This document shows positions 26,011 to 36,859 of a stretch of 44,681 nucleotides of DNA, in pieces; the first letter of the stretch is position 1; each line of letters opens with the position of its first letter. The position numbers and the translations under genes are program-made. Origin of the DNA: Rhizophagus sp. LPA8_4_AMF (lineage: Eukaryota; Glomeromycota; Glomeromycetes; Glomerales; Glomeraceae); contig JADRCO010000190.1 of NCBI GenBank assembly GCA_021464525.1, positions 1 to 44,681 on the forward strand, given 5' to 3'. Under the pieces are notes generated by a model, which saw nothing but the letters and a program-made list of their open reading frames with translations, ran no database searches and was not told the origin of the DNA.

Positions 26011-26301
26011 ATTATTCCCATTCATCATATTTTATACCGCTTTGTACCGATCAAATATCAACTTTCAAAGGGTGATATAAATTCTCAATTTAAGCTTGGA
26101 TATCAATATGATAAAGGAATTGGAACTGAAGTTAATAAGTTGAAAGCATTTGAATTATATAAAGCAGCTGCAGAAAAAGGGAATACTAGTGCACAATATA
26201 ATTTTTCTATTTCATATCAAATTGGAAAAGGAGTTGATAAAGATGAGAAAAAAGCATTTGAATTAATAAAAGATTTAGCTGAAAATGACTCATCAAAATA
26301 A
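26011..26301 (+). pseudogene. Sel1-repeat gene fragment
   Basis: An open stretch ending at TAA 26299-26301 encodes two Sel1-like repeats: FKLGYQYDKGIGTEVNKLKA with FELYKAAAEKGNTSAQYNFS, then SYQIGKGVDKDEKKAFELIK. The A-x2-LG-x2-Y-x2-G-x-G and KAFE-x-Y/I-K-x-AAE patterns are clear. There is no ATG at the left end and only about 1.8 repeats remain, so this is a truncated copy of a larger Sel1 protein. Such proteins form very large families in arbuscular-mycorrhizal fungi. An unseen upstream exon is possible but unlikely, because the S18 promoter lies there. Confidence 0.75.
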
Positions 26302-26442
26302 TTACTCAGAGAGTAAGTTACTGCATTTCTCTAAGTCGGCACATTTGAGATCTGATAAAATATCATTAAAAAAAATAATTTAATAATCTTTTAAATCTTG
26401 AGCTTTAATTCTAAATTTCGTCATTATTGCGTTAATATAAGT

Positions 26443-26549
26443 AAAACTCGCGAATCCTTTCTTAAGGTTTATTACGTCTTTCTCACATATCTTTCACACA
26501 TCTCATCTCAGATAAGGATAAATATTACGAAATATTGATTTATTCCGCG
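26443..26549. repeat. Promoter duplication, copy 1
   Basis: This block shares with 26594-26684 the ordered motifs AAAACTCGCGAATCCTT, TTTATTACGTCTTT, TCACATA, and ATTACGAAATATTGATTT followed by TTCCGCG. Copy 1 has about 15 extra bases in the middle (a second CACA-containing segment). Both copies lie above the Con-6-like gene. Confidence 0.8.
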
Positions 26550-26593
26550 CGAAAATTTCGATTGTTCCCAAAACTACTTTTATTTTAAATATC

Positions 26594-26684
26594 AAAACTC
26601 GCGAATCCTTAACAGTTTATTACGTCTTTATCACATAGAAAATTGATTTCAACAAACATTACGAAATATTGATTTTTTTCCGCG
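26594..26684. repeat. Promoter duplication, copy 2
   Basis: Second imperfect copy of the block at 26443-26549, with the same motif order. It ends about 250 bp above the Con-6-like ATG. The G+C-containing motifs (CTCGCGAATCC, TTACGTC, TTCCGCG) are conserved between copies while spacers vary, which suggests factor-binding sites; that is inference. Confidence 0.8.
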
Positions 26685-26805
26685 TGATGATCACGGCAAT
26701 TAGCGTTAAAATATAATCATACGTTCGTAATTTTTGAAAAAGTTTTTACTTAAAAAGTTTCTAGTTTCCTTATCCAATTCCGCCTTTCAACCAAGAAAAA
26801 ATTCG

Positions 26806-26813
26806 TATAAAAG
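26806..26813 (+). promoter_or_regulatory. TATA box of Con-6-like gene
   Basis: TATAAAAG lies 131 bases above the ATG at 26937, with a CCAAT at 26774-26778 above it. A pyrimidine- then A-rich leader follows. A good TATA box plus duplicated upstream sites suggests an inducible gene. Confidence 0.55.
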
Positions 26814-26936
26814 TTTGCCATTTCCACCTTCTTACTGATACAAAAAAAAAAAAAATTATTTCTGATACAAATACAAATATAAATACCAAGAAAATATAAA
26901 AACCAAATATCAACCTACACTCAACCAACTACAACC

Positions 26937-27260
26937 ATGAGCGATAAACAAAATACCTCTGAAAGCCAAGCTCAACGTATCAGAGCTGATACTGCTGAGG
27001 CACGTTCTGAACGCTCTTACAAAGCAGCAGCTCATAATCCAAGTAATACTGAAGAAGGACGGTTAAGTATAAAACTTTTTTTTTGTTGGTTTTTTTTTTA
27101 ATTTTTAACATTTGTTTCGAATTCTTTTAATTTTAGTATGCACGCAGCCGAGAAATTAGCCGAATTGCATGAACAACGTACTGGCGAATCTTTGGATCCT
27201 AAACGGGAGGCGTCTATCGGCGAAAATAAACGACAACCGGAAGAGCAAGAGCAAGAATGA
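26937..27260 (+). CDS. Small Con-6-like (conidiation-specific) protein
   Basis: Two exons, 26937-27061 and 27137-27260, encode an 82-residue hydrophilic, charged protein without signal peptide or membrane span. Residues 33-52 (HNPSNTEEGRMHAAEKLAEL) match the Con-6 family pattern NPNxSEEAKxxAxExLxEL; Con-6 proteins usually have two such motifs, and here only one is clear. In Neurospora con-6 is induced during conidiation and stress, and its biochemical function is unknown. The intron donor is GTTAAG, and the splice rebuilds Arg42 and keeps the motif intact. Upstream sit a TATA box and two copies of a roughly 100-bp block, so regulated, probably strong expression is likely. The tail (KRQPEEQEQE) is disordered. 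Confidence 0.8.
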
Positions 27261-28320
27261 ATCTTTTTAAAAATGTCACGTATTTTTTAAAAAAAAAATT
27301 TTTTTTAATTCTCTGTTATTCTTTCCGAAAAATTCTTGGGTTTTGTAAACTTCTGATTTATTTTTAGTTTTTTTTATAACTTTTTTCCTTTCTTCGTTCT
27401 TTTTCGATTTATTTTTTCTTAGTTTTTTTAGTAACTTTTTGAATTATTTTCCTTTCTTTGTTTTTTTTTCTTTTTGTTATCTTTGTTATTTTTCTTGGTT
27501 TTTTTTTGTAAACCTTGGTTCTATTATCAATTAAACGAATTTAAACAATCAAAACGTATTTGATTCCACGTGATTGTCACATGGCCATTTTTTTTTAAAG
27601 AAAAAATGCAATAAAATTTGCGTTTGTGCATCTACCATATGTGTATAACAAAACTTTGCAACATTTTTTAACGTGTCGATTAATAAAATATAAGTACCAA
27701 TTGAAAGGAGGATCCGTTAAAAGAATCTTTTATAAAATAATCAAACCCAAAAAATAATGGACAATAATGAATGATCAATGTTTCAATGTGTGTGTGTATA
27801 CGTTTCAATGCTGCGCCATCATAAATGAACTATTTAATTACAATGCAAAAAGTTTCTGAGATCGTCACTCTTTTATCTAAAATTGGAATACAAAGTATGC
27901 TTAGGTTTCACTGTAACAAATTTAATTGGACAGAAATTCCCAAAATTGGACTTAAAAAGCAGTTTCTTCATTTCGAAAAGAAGGCAAACAAGGGAAAATT
28001 TAATATAAACAACCGTATGAATAATAACATTATAATAAAATTTTATATTACGCGCATCACATTCTTTTAAAATTGTTAGTCTATTCTTGGATCATAGATA
28101 ATAAAATTATTTACGAATATGGTATCAAAAAATATACATTGTTGGTGGTGCAGTGAAATATTAATTCATTAATATTATTTGTTAAGTTATATAAAGACAG
28201 TAAATTTGCCCGTCAGTCTTATTTTTTTTTTCCTTATATTCATCCCTAAATTAGCTAAATTGTTATTTTGTCCACTCAATTCTTTCTTTAACTAACAATT
28301 TTTCCCTTGAACATCTTTAC
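27261..28320. other. Intergenic, poly-T-rich, no supported gene
   Basis: 3' flank of the Con-6-like gene, with long T-rich stretches (27290-27510), then the promoter of the repeat-peptide gene. A small frame at 27825-28070 (81 codons) has no recognisable feature and is probably chance. Confidence 0.45.
28188..28196 (+). promoter_or_regulatory. TATA box of repeat-peptide gene
   Basis: TATATAAAG lies about 125 bases above the ATG at 28321, a spacing like that of the Con-6-like gene. A T-rich leader follows. Confidence 0.5.
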
Positions 28321-28836
28321 ATGAAAATAATGTATCTTAATTACCTATTTCTTTTAAGTGTACTGATGACCGCAGTGGTCGGTCCATTCCTGGTTAATGC
28401 TGATACATCAATTTCTTCGACTCACGTGCTTAACCTTGATAAACGACATCCCGCCGGAAATTCTTTCGAATACGATGAACGCATTATTATTGAACGAAGA
28501 AAATACAGAACATCCTCTCAACACCCTGTACGTAACCGTGACGGAGGACGTAAGGATGAAAAGCGTGACATTATTGAACGAAGATACAGAAAATCTTCTG
28601 ATTACCCTGTACGTAACCGTGACGGAGGACGTAAGGATGAAAAGCGTGACATTATTGAACGAAGATATAGAAAATCTTCTGATTACCCAGTACGTAACCG
28701 TGACGGAGGACGTAAGGATGAAAAGCGTGGTATTATTGAACGAAGATATAGGAAGTATAGACCATCTTCACAATACCCTGTACGTAATCGTGACGGAGGA
28801 CGTAAGGATGAAAAGCGTGGAATCGTAGTCTTTTAG
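28321..28836 (+). CDS. Secreted Kex2-type tandem-repeat peptide precursor
   Basis: Single exon, 171 residues. A signal peptide is obvious (LFLLSVLMTAVVGPFLVNA, cleavage near Ala27). After a short pro-region ending LDKR (42) come four repeats, each closing with KDEKR: 43-82, 83-109, 110-136 and 137-166. Units 2 and 3 are identical at protein level (27 residues); unit 4 has three extra residues. Each unit has IIERR, then a variable Y/K-R-x-SS centre, then YPVRNRDGGRKDEKR. The KR ends (41-42, 81-82, 108-109, 135-136, 165-166) and the RR pairs (59-60, 87-88, 114-115, 141-142) are dibasic processing sites. This is the plan of alpha-factor and of fungal Kex2-processed repeat proteins, a class that includes the strigolactone-induced SIS1 of Rhizophagus. 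Cleavage would release near-identical basic peptides of about 19-27 residues. Function unknown: a signal or symbiosis effector is possible. Confidence 0.85.
   Translation: MKIMYLNYLFLLSVLMTAVVGPFLVNADTSISSTHVLNLDKRHPAGNSFEYDERIIIERRKYRTSSQHPVRNRDGGRKDEKRDIIERRYRKSSDYPVRNRDGGRKDEKRDIIERRYRKSSDYPVRNRDGGRKDEKRGIIERRYRKYRPSSQYPVRNRDGGRKDEKRGIVVF
28567..28818 (+). repeat. Tandem 81/81/90-bp coding repeats
   Basis: Three in-frame units (28567-28647, 28648-28728, 28729-28818) inside the peptide precursor, nearly identical at DNA level, with a diverged first copy before them (28447-28566). Strong nucleotide identity points to recent duplication or gene conversion, and copy number may vary between strains. 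Confidence 0.9.
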
Positions 28837-29296
28837 ACGATTACCATTGGGAATATATTATAATTTTGCACAAAACTAGAACATTTTTATTCATTTTGTG
28901 GTATCTAAATTTTTATAGTTTGTGTGAACTTGGAAAATTACTGGTCTATTTTTCCATAAAAAATAAATATTTCCGTTTATTTATTTATAATCCGTAGTTT
29001 TTTTTTTCTTATTAAACTAATAAATTTAAATTACTAATCTGTGGCTTTTGCGTAAATGACTAATCACTTATGAAAATGAAACTCGTTAAAAAAAAACCAT
29101 TAAAAAAAATGTGTTAAATTACTCTTTTAATACTCGTAACATGCTAAATCGAGATATGCTTTAAGTATTACGAAATTATGATGTTCGTGGGAACGAATTC
29201 TATCCTACGTGCTTACTATATATGTTCATATAGAACAATATAGAATAAAATGTCCGGTATAACACTTTAAACTTGTGTATTTCAGGAAATTTTTTA

Positions 29297-29575
29297 GGAA
29301 TACCCTATGGAAACGCTTGTCTAAACGTTTAAGATGTGACTTTAAACGTTTATTTTCATGTTATAAACGTTTAATTTTTATTTTTAAACGTTTATTATTT
29401 AGATTTCCACATTTAAATATTGTGTTACGAAAAATAATTTTTATAGAAATACTAAATTTGTGAAAAAAAGTTTATAAGCGTTTAATATAAATTCCAAATT
29501 TGTAAAAAAAAAAATATAAACGTTTAAGCGTAAAAAATATCGTTTAAGCAAGCGTGCCATAGTAATCCGATATTT
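29297..29575. mobile_element. MITE-like element with TAAACGTTTA palindromes
   Basis: The left end (CTATGGAAACGCTTGTCTAA, from 29305) and the reverse complement of the right end (CTATGGCACGCTTGCTTAAA, ending at 29562) form imperfect terminal inverted repeats. Inside, the 10-bp palindrome TAAACGTTTA occurs four times between 29322 and 29395, with near copies at 29475-29485, 29516-29530 and 29540-29550. The frame that crosses it encodes only a repeat-derived Lys/Arg/Leu peptide, so it is not a gene. No clear target duplication. Confidence 0.6.
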
Positions 29576-30299
29576 TTCAAGAATTGGCATAAAACATTTT
29601 TAATACCTATAATATGAATTATTTTATTTGGATCTAGTAAATTCAAAGTAGTTGATCCCGGCGAAAATAATGGCGGTGATATCGTGAATGAAATTTTATT
29701 ACTTTTCTGAGAGGAACAGAAATACATATATTTCATTATTGATTATTATTTGATATGGTCGTCGTCTGTGTCAATTAATGCTTCAATTTAGTAATGTGAA
29801 CTATAACTAACGTTCTTTTTGTATTATTTTCTCTTAAAATTCCTGATATCATCTGTGTAACAATATCGTTCAAAAAAAACGAGAAATACTATTTTTAGAT
29901 GCAGAAGAAACGGTGCATACACAGATATAGTAGATATTCGATAAAGTGCACGATAAGTAAAATCTCAATATAGTGTAGTAAATTTATTCTTGATTTACTA
30001 GTACTCTTACATCGAAATTCACTGTGTAACTGGTTTCAAAAAATATTTCAGATGAAATCACGTGAGTGTTCCATTTCGGAGAATTTTATACTGCTCATAG
30101 AGTACTTCGCATATACAAATCGCCAATATATGTAAAGACTGAAAATAATTTATATTGCTACAGATTGTTATGCGTAAAAAAAGAAGTGGAATTATTAGTT
30201 ATTAATAAAATAAATTTTATAATTTTAAGTATTAATGCCAAATTCTAAACGTTAGTTCTATTATCATCATAAATGTCAATAATTAACTAAAGACCGTTC
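29576..30299. other. Intergenic, nothing recognised
   Basis: Short A/T-rich open frames only (for example 30066-30248), without motifs or support. Confidence 0.4.
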
Positions 30300-32200
30300 C
30301 TGTTTAAAAACAGTGAGTAAAAAATGATTTATTGCTTTCTTTCTATTCAGCGGGTTCTCTTGTTAATCATACTCCATCGAGTATTAAAGATCGGATGTGT
30401 TGAAAATAGATAGCCCTATTATAAGCATCTTCGTCCATACTTCGTAACTATGTGGATCTTACTTCTTTTATCTCTATACTTGAATCAATATCAATATAGA
30501 TACCCAGAATAATACCATTAAAATTATTGCTTTCAAAGGCAAACCTAGGATTTACTAAAACAGGAACTTCACTATCTTGATACTTTGTTTTTTTGCATTC
30601 TTATTTTGGATTGAGTACTATTATCAGTGGGGTATTTAAAGGGAATAATATGGTCAATGGCAGGAAACCACAATGGCATCTTGAAAGCAGTATGTCTGTG
30701 ATAAGCTTCTTTGACAAGTGTTGCTATTAAACGTAATCTTTATTGGAGGTAACAAAGACATTCAATGGTTAAAGCCAATTTCAGCTTGACTTAATTCATC
30801 TTTGAAAGAAGATTATCGAGTTTTTTATTGATTCCTTTACAGAGAGCCTTCAAAAATAATGGCAAAGAAACTTTTTCCAAATATGTATATGGCAGTTCTG
30901 ACATTTTTTTCACAGCACAAATATATGCTTCCAGGAACAAGATGTGATTAACAAAGCTCTCCCCTTTCTCCTGCCTCACCTTTTAATACTTTGGATACAA
31001 AGATAGGATCAGAAAGAAATGTGTAAAGAAGATCTGTGAGATTATCTAATACACCTATTTCTTTTTATGCAATTAGATGGAAATAATGGAATGTAAATAA
31101 AGAGTATTCAGACATTTCGTAATAAATTTGTGTATAGCAAAACAATCAATTACCTGAAAGTTAGAGTTCTGATATACCTAATGTTAAATTTTCTATTCCT
31201 TATATAATGCAAGATGAAATGATAGTGAAAAATTGATATTACTGTGGAGAAAAAATCAAGTCAGAATATGTTTACTTGCATTGACTAATTTATTACAGTA
31301 TCGAATAGTTCCATCTATTTTAATAATAGATGAAACTCATATAATCTATTAGAATATGAAACTGATGAAAGTATGAAGAATACAGAAACTGCAGTTGAAA
31401 TTATAGCTATATTTCACAATTTATTTGGTATATTAAAAAAGCAACAGATGGACATATTGGTTTGATTTGTTACATATTGCATCATATGAAAAATACAATG
31501 TAAAGTAAAATTTATAATAAAGGGTTGACTTGAAAAAAAATCTTTATGTACCTAAATTCAGAGAATTTTTGATGAATGCTGTGCCATGCTCAAACTCAGA
31601 AATCTTTCTAAATCACAAAAGGATAATTGCCAAGATGTTTACTTAGAAAGAAAAATTGGATACTCAGAAATTGATGATAAATATTTAGTTAAATCTGGGA
31701 TTTTTGTTGTCATTATTATTGATAATAAAAAATTATACCTATTTTGCAGCACCTCTTATTGAGTATTATTCTTTCAATAATATTATGGAAGAGCAACATG
31801 TAATGAATCTACTTCCAATTCATTGTAAGAATTTTTACAATAATGTGTGAAAAAAATAGTAAAATTTTAAATGGTTCACTTAGATCTGGAAAGGATGAAA
31901 TGCTTTTAGGAAAAAAGAATTTGTAGGTTAGAATCTGAGTATTATTGTATATCATGTAATATGAAAGCATATTTTGGAATTGAAAGACACAGATTTTATA
32001 TAAATAAATTAGGATACGCAATAAAGCTCTTAAGGAAAGTTTGGATATGAAAGAATACAATAGAAGATTTGATAAAACTACTGGTGAATACAAAGAGATT
32101 GTAAAAGTTGCAAATAAAATAACAATTATTGATATTTGAAGTAAATTAAAGAAAGTTTAAAAACTTAAAGAAGAAATTTGTATATGTATTGTACTTTGAC
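30300..32200. pseudogene. Decayed transposon-like sequence
   Basis: Both strands show short coding-like stretches broken by stops and frameshifts. On the reverse strand 30979-30791 reads like a peptide fragment (YICAVKKMSELPYTYLEKVS). On the forward strand 31240-31700 and 31900-32100 give pieces such as EYYCISCNMKAYFGIERHRF. I cannot name the family: the pieces are too broken. A degenerate DNA transposon or a multi-copy gene relic are the options. Confidence 0.35.
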
Positions 32201-32339
32201 TTATGATGTATTTATGATAAAATATTTTGGCAAATATAAGAATAGGCTGGCTAGTTAAGTAAAATAATGGAAAAGTAAAAATTGTATTTTTTCTAATTAC
32301 TAATACAACAGAGTATATAATATAATTTTCATTATATAA

Positions 32340-32500
32340 ATGATAATTTTTAATCTAAATTCTAAACCAAATTTCTAATTATATTTCTAACTAATTTTAA
32401 CTTTAATCTTAATCCTAATTTTCTAATTCCTAATATTACTAATTCTAACCTTAATCCTAATTTTGCCTAATTCTAATCTAAAATCATAATATAACCCTTA
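32340..32500. repeat. Degenerate TTCTAA/CCTAATT tandem array
   Basis: About 160 bp made of variants of TTCTAATT, ACTTTAATC and TTAATCCTAATT in rough head-to-tail order. It recalls interstitial telomere-like or minisatellite sequence, but no unit is exact enough to call telomeric (fungal TTAGGG). Confidence 0.5.
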
Positions 32501-35500
32501 ATTATATATATGATATAAGTTTTTATTTTATTTTTTGTTTTTGCAACGCATTTACAAATTAATTAATACAGGGGAAGGAAATCTAATATACTAAGTAAAA
32601 ATAAAAACCAAATTATACTAATTTTAAGAATTTGTAAACCATTCATCATCAATATATTGACCCCATATGTGTACTGTCAACTTGCCTTTTTTTCTGCACA
32701 AGTAAATCACGGAGTAAACCAGATTTTTTTAGAGAAATGCTTCTTGTAGTCTGAGGAAAGTGAGCTCGAAGACTTACTACACTGCTATTTTAATACCCTC
32801 CGCTGACTCCCAAAAAATAAATATATACTGCTAGTTCACATAACTTCATTATCGCCTGCGCATAATTGCTGAAATAGGAATCCTATAGGAAACACAATCT
32901 TCACACATCAAAAGAAATCTTCCAGCCCATTGTGTGATATATTGTTAATTCTTTCGCTGACATATATGGTAAATCTAACATCATTACATAAGTGAGTTGC
33001 AGTGATATTTGTGAATCATCCTCCAAGACAAATCGGAATGAAAATAAGTCTTCATACCCTCCAACATAACAAATTATCCAAAAATAAAAGATCTACCTAA
33101 GAAGATTCTATATGAAAAATAAAAGCAAGGAAAAAAGAAAAAATAAAAAGTAAAAAGTAAAAAATAAAAGAAAAGAAAAAATAAAAGGAAAATAAAATGA
33201 AATCTATATATATAAAAAAAGAAAAAAAAACTCCTGTTATCCATCACATCAAAATCTAGCCATTTATCTCTATTTTTAATTTCTCTAGCTGTGTAGAAGA
33301 AATCAAAAATGAGCTGCCAAATCAAAATCCAATGTTGTATATTAAAGGTGTCTAATGTAGTGTTCCCTATACCTATCGAATGATTTAGTAAATAAGAGTT
33401 TTTTATTATGTCATATTCTAAAAATAGGTCTGAAGTAGATACGTGATCAGGCGTGTCCAAACTTGTTTTGATCTTGTTGAGGAACGCGTTCAGAAAAAGT
33501 TCAGAGATTTCACCTGATTTGAAAGTACCAACTTTCCGTTTTGATATTGTCTTTGTTTAGGTTATTTGTCAGCGAAAATAGAAGGTATCTATTTTCGACA
33601 AGAAGAAAAAAGAAAGAAGGGATTTTTGGAAAAACAACCAGGTAGAAGTAGTTGAAATATCATCTTATTTTGGCAGATATTCCAGATTTAAGATGTAAAG
33701 GGCAGGCTGCCAAGAAACTTAAGAATTCAGTTAAGTATTCAAAATGCATCTATCTGTTGGTGTAGTCTGAAGTGTTGTCAAGGAAGTATAAAATTCTTTA
33801 TTCTCTAAGGCTTTGTTGAGTTTCATCATAGCATTAGAAGGTAGACCATTATTGTTGTTGAGATTAAAAATAAAAATTATTCATAATATTTTCGCTTAAG
33901 TCTTAATAATACGTGTTGTTTATCCTCAGTAAAATAAACATTGGAAAAACCAAAAGTCAAAGTTTGCTACTAAAACTATATCAGTAGAAAGAAAATAAAG
34001 TATATTATAAAGGTTTAAAGTGTATTATTTAAAGAAAATAAAAAAAATAAAATAAAAAAATAAAATTTTTGTATGAAAAATGTTAATAAAAAAATGGTCA
34101 TAAACACAACCAGAGAGAATCCATTTATTTCAATATCATATAATATAAGTTTTATTATTTATATTAGTTACTAATTAATTATATATATATATATATAGAT
34201 AGATCTTTGGATACCATATTTCTTTGATCATGGAAAGGTTCCTTTAAGATAGAATATTACTCCACATTTTTACCTATGAAGAAACAATATCCACCAATAG
34301 TGTACATAAGAAGTTCTCTAAAATGATGAGTGGTGGTATAATTAATTATATTAGATAGCTTACAATTACATGTATTTCATATCAATTATAATATTAATTC
34401 TAATAAATTATATAATGTACTGTGAAAAAAAAAAATATATTTAATTTTAAATGATATCTATGATTTACTTGTTAATATAGTTTTAGGATTAAGTTTAAGT
34501 AAAATTAAGAAATTTGGGTTATTAGAATTTGAATTAAAAATTAAACTTTAAATATTAATTAAATTTATCATTAATTAAATTTTAGCTGTAAGCCTGTAAC
34601 TATAGAAATATTAAAATTCTGGTTAAATATAATACTAATCAGAATTACAAAATTTTCTATTAAAGAAATTATAGTTTATTTAATTAAAATCATGTGATTT
34701 TGTAATTTTAACTAAAAATTATTATATAATCAGAATTAGATGATTATGAAAGATTTTATTATTAATATAATTATATATATATTAAAGTTTATTAATTTGG
34801 CAATAATAATTTTCAATAAACTAATTATATATTTCATACAAAGTTTAAATTTCTTTAAAATGTATATTTTTTTTACTATATTTTTTCTATTAATTTTATT
34901 GTAATTATTTTTTTTAAAAAATAGAAAAAATATTGAATTTTTTATTTTAAGTAATTACATAAGAATATTTTTTAAAGTTTTAAAAGTATTTTAAAATTTA
35001 TTCAATTTAAAAACTTATAGTTTTAAAAAAACTATTTATATAATTAAATTTTGATATAACTCATTAAAGGCTAAATTTACCTTTAAGATCTGATCCGCTT
35101 ATGATCGACAGAAAATTATTATATAAATTTGGGAAAATTTTATTGCAAAAAATAAACTAAATAAGCAAAATATTGCCAATCAAAATTATCACAAACTATG
35201 TTATGATACTAAGTTATGTAATAAAACTTAAAAATACTAAGAAAAATATTGAGAAAAATTTTCATATAGTAACTCACAAAAAATGCTAAAATCTGATATC
35301 TACAGTATCTTAAATATTCATTATTAATTAAAAATTGATTCATTCATGAAAATTACTTATTTATATTGTCAAAGCAATAGTTTTTTAGCTATAAACAAGC
35401 GTAACTAACGTACAAATAGAAAAGATCTAAAAATAAAAAAATCAACCTAAAATAATCTATCTACTATATAAGTCCTTCTAAAAGCCATTATTGCCTATTA

Positions 35501-36859
35501 TTCTGGTAATTATATGCTATTTTTTTTTATATTTTTGTTACAACATTTTCAAAAAGTTAATAATAATTTGCAAACTAACACTAAGAATTTGTGTGATGCA
35601 CTCAAATTGAAAAACTAAATAAAAATACATATACCAAATCTTTCACCATTTGAAATTAGTTTATGGATTACTTCTTATGAAAATAGAAAAAGATCATGGT
35701 AACATATGAACTAAAAGCAAGAGAAAATATTAGAATTATATAAAATAAGTAGTTTTAGACATACAAAATACATAAAAACATAATTTTAAGTATTTATATT
35801 TGTTAAAATAACATAGTATATAACTTGAAATTCTTGCATACATATATATATATACCTGTTAAATCTGACGCTACCTCAAAGTAAAGTTTCAAACAAATAA
35901 ATAAATTTCTTAATTTTTTTTTATTTTTTTATCTTTGATATTTAAGGACTCATCATATGAATTTTGGTGCCACAGCATAATGATTTGCAGTTTTATAGCT
36001 CATGAAATTTAGCCAATTTTGCTATTTTTATAATAATTGTTCCCAGAATTTACATAGTAATTTTCTATAGTTCATAGGCAGATCAGCTCTTAAAACTTCT
36101 TTTATTCTATTAAAATCTTTTAAAGTAATATTTTAAATGATTTTATATTTAGCAGTTAGGTATACTAATTTTTTTTTTAGATATATTAACAATGGATAAT
36201 TACAAATAAATATTACCAAAATAACAATTATATATTATATTTATATATATTTATTTAATAGGTTAATAATATGCTCAATGTTTACTGTATTTCAGTATTT
36301 ATATATGATGCTAACCAAATTATAAAAGATTTTCCATATAATAACTGTATAAATAAATACTTTAATTATACCTTTAGTAAATAATTAAAACAATTTCTTT
36401 GACAATTAAACAATGATGATAATACTTTATCATATTATTTAAAAAAAAATTTTTTTTATTCTATTTAAATGCATATAAGGAAAAAGTTTTAAGTGCAAAA
36501 AAGAAAATGAACTATTTACATAAAAAAGTGTATATGTGTCAAATTAATTATTAATATCTACTAAGAACAAATGAGAAAAACTTTGGAAAAATTAATTTTT
36601 TTTTTTTTTTTTGACTATTATTACTTTCCAGATCTTCCAATATTATTACTATAAATCTAAGCATTAAGAACTAATATGTACAAATAAGTAGGATTGTTGA
36701 CACATATTAGTGGCTGAATTTGATAATAATATCCCGCATTTCGCAAGCACTCTTATATATAACCAAATCCTCTCTCTGGAGAGAACTGAAATTACAGCTT
36801 CTCTGCCAAATGTTTTGTATCATTTGAAGTATGTAAGAGTTTTTAATTTAGTTTATGCT
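32501..36859. other. Long A+T-rich, gene-poor block
   Basis: Over 4 kb with no supportable gene. A reverse-strand frame at 33460-33074 (with upstream extension KVGTFKSGEISELFLNAFLN) has mixed composition at first, then degenerates into Phe/Tyr from a poly-AAAAT tract, and looks like a transposon relic. An AT microsatellite lies at 34178-34197, and (AT)n also at 35852-35862. From about 34,000 to 36,650 the sequence is almost pure A/T. Confidence 0.45.
33573..33597. repeat. Perfect 10-bp hairpin
   Basis: CGAAAATAGA (33573-33582) and TCTATTTTCG (33588-33597) pair exactly around a 5-base loop. With a 2-base bulge the pairing extends outwards as TGTC/GACA. It may be the end or centre of a decayed inverted-repeat element. 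Confidence 0.6.

Noticed and set aside
27825-28070. 81-codon ORF in the 27.8-kb intergenic region
   Set aside because: It has no motif and no intron or promoter support, and its composition matches the background.
28447-28818. CRISPR-like array
   Set aside because: The direct repeats are contiguous coding units with no spacers, in a eukaryotic gene.
28397-28828. Second-frame ORF across the repeat-peptide gene
   Set aside because: It exists only because the tandem repeats keep all frames open; it has no signal peptide, and the first frame has the dibasic design.
29275-29463. 62-codon ORF rich in KRL
   Set aside because: It is a by-product of the repeated TAAACGTTTA palindromes inside an inverted-repeat element.
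32340-32500. Interstitial telomere array
   Set aside because: The units vary around CCTAATT/TTCTAA and never give runs of the fungal telomere repeat.
33074-33460. 128-codon reverse ORF
   Set aside because: Its second half is Phe/Tyr from an A-rich tract on the forward strand and it has no domain; it is better read as relic DNA.
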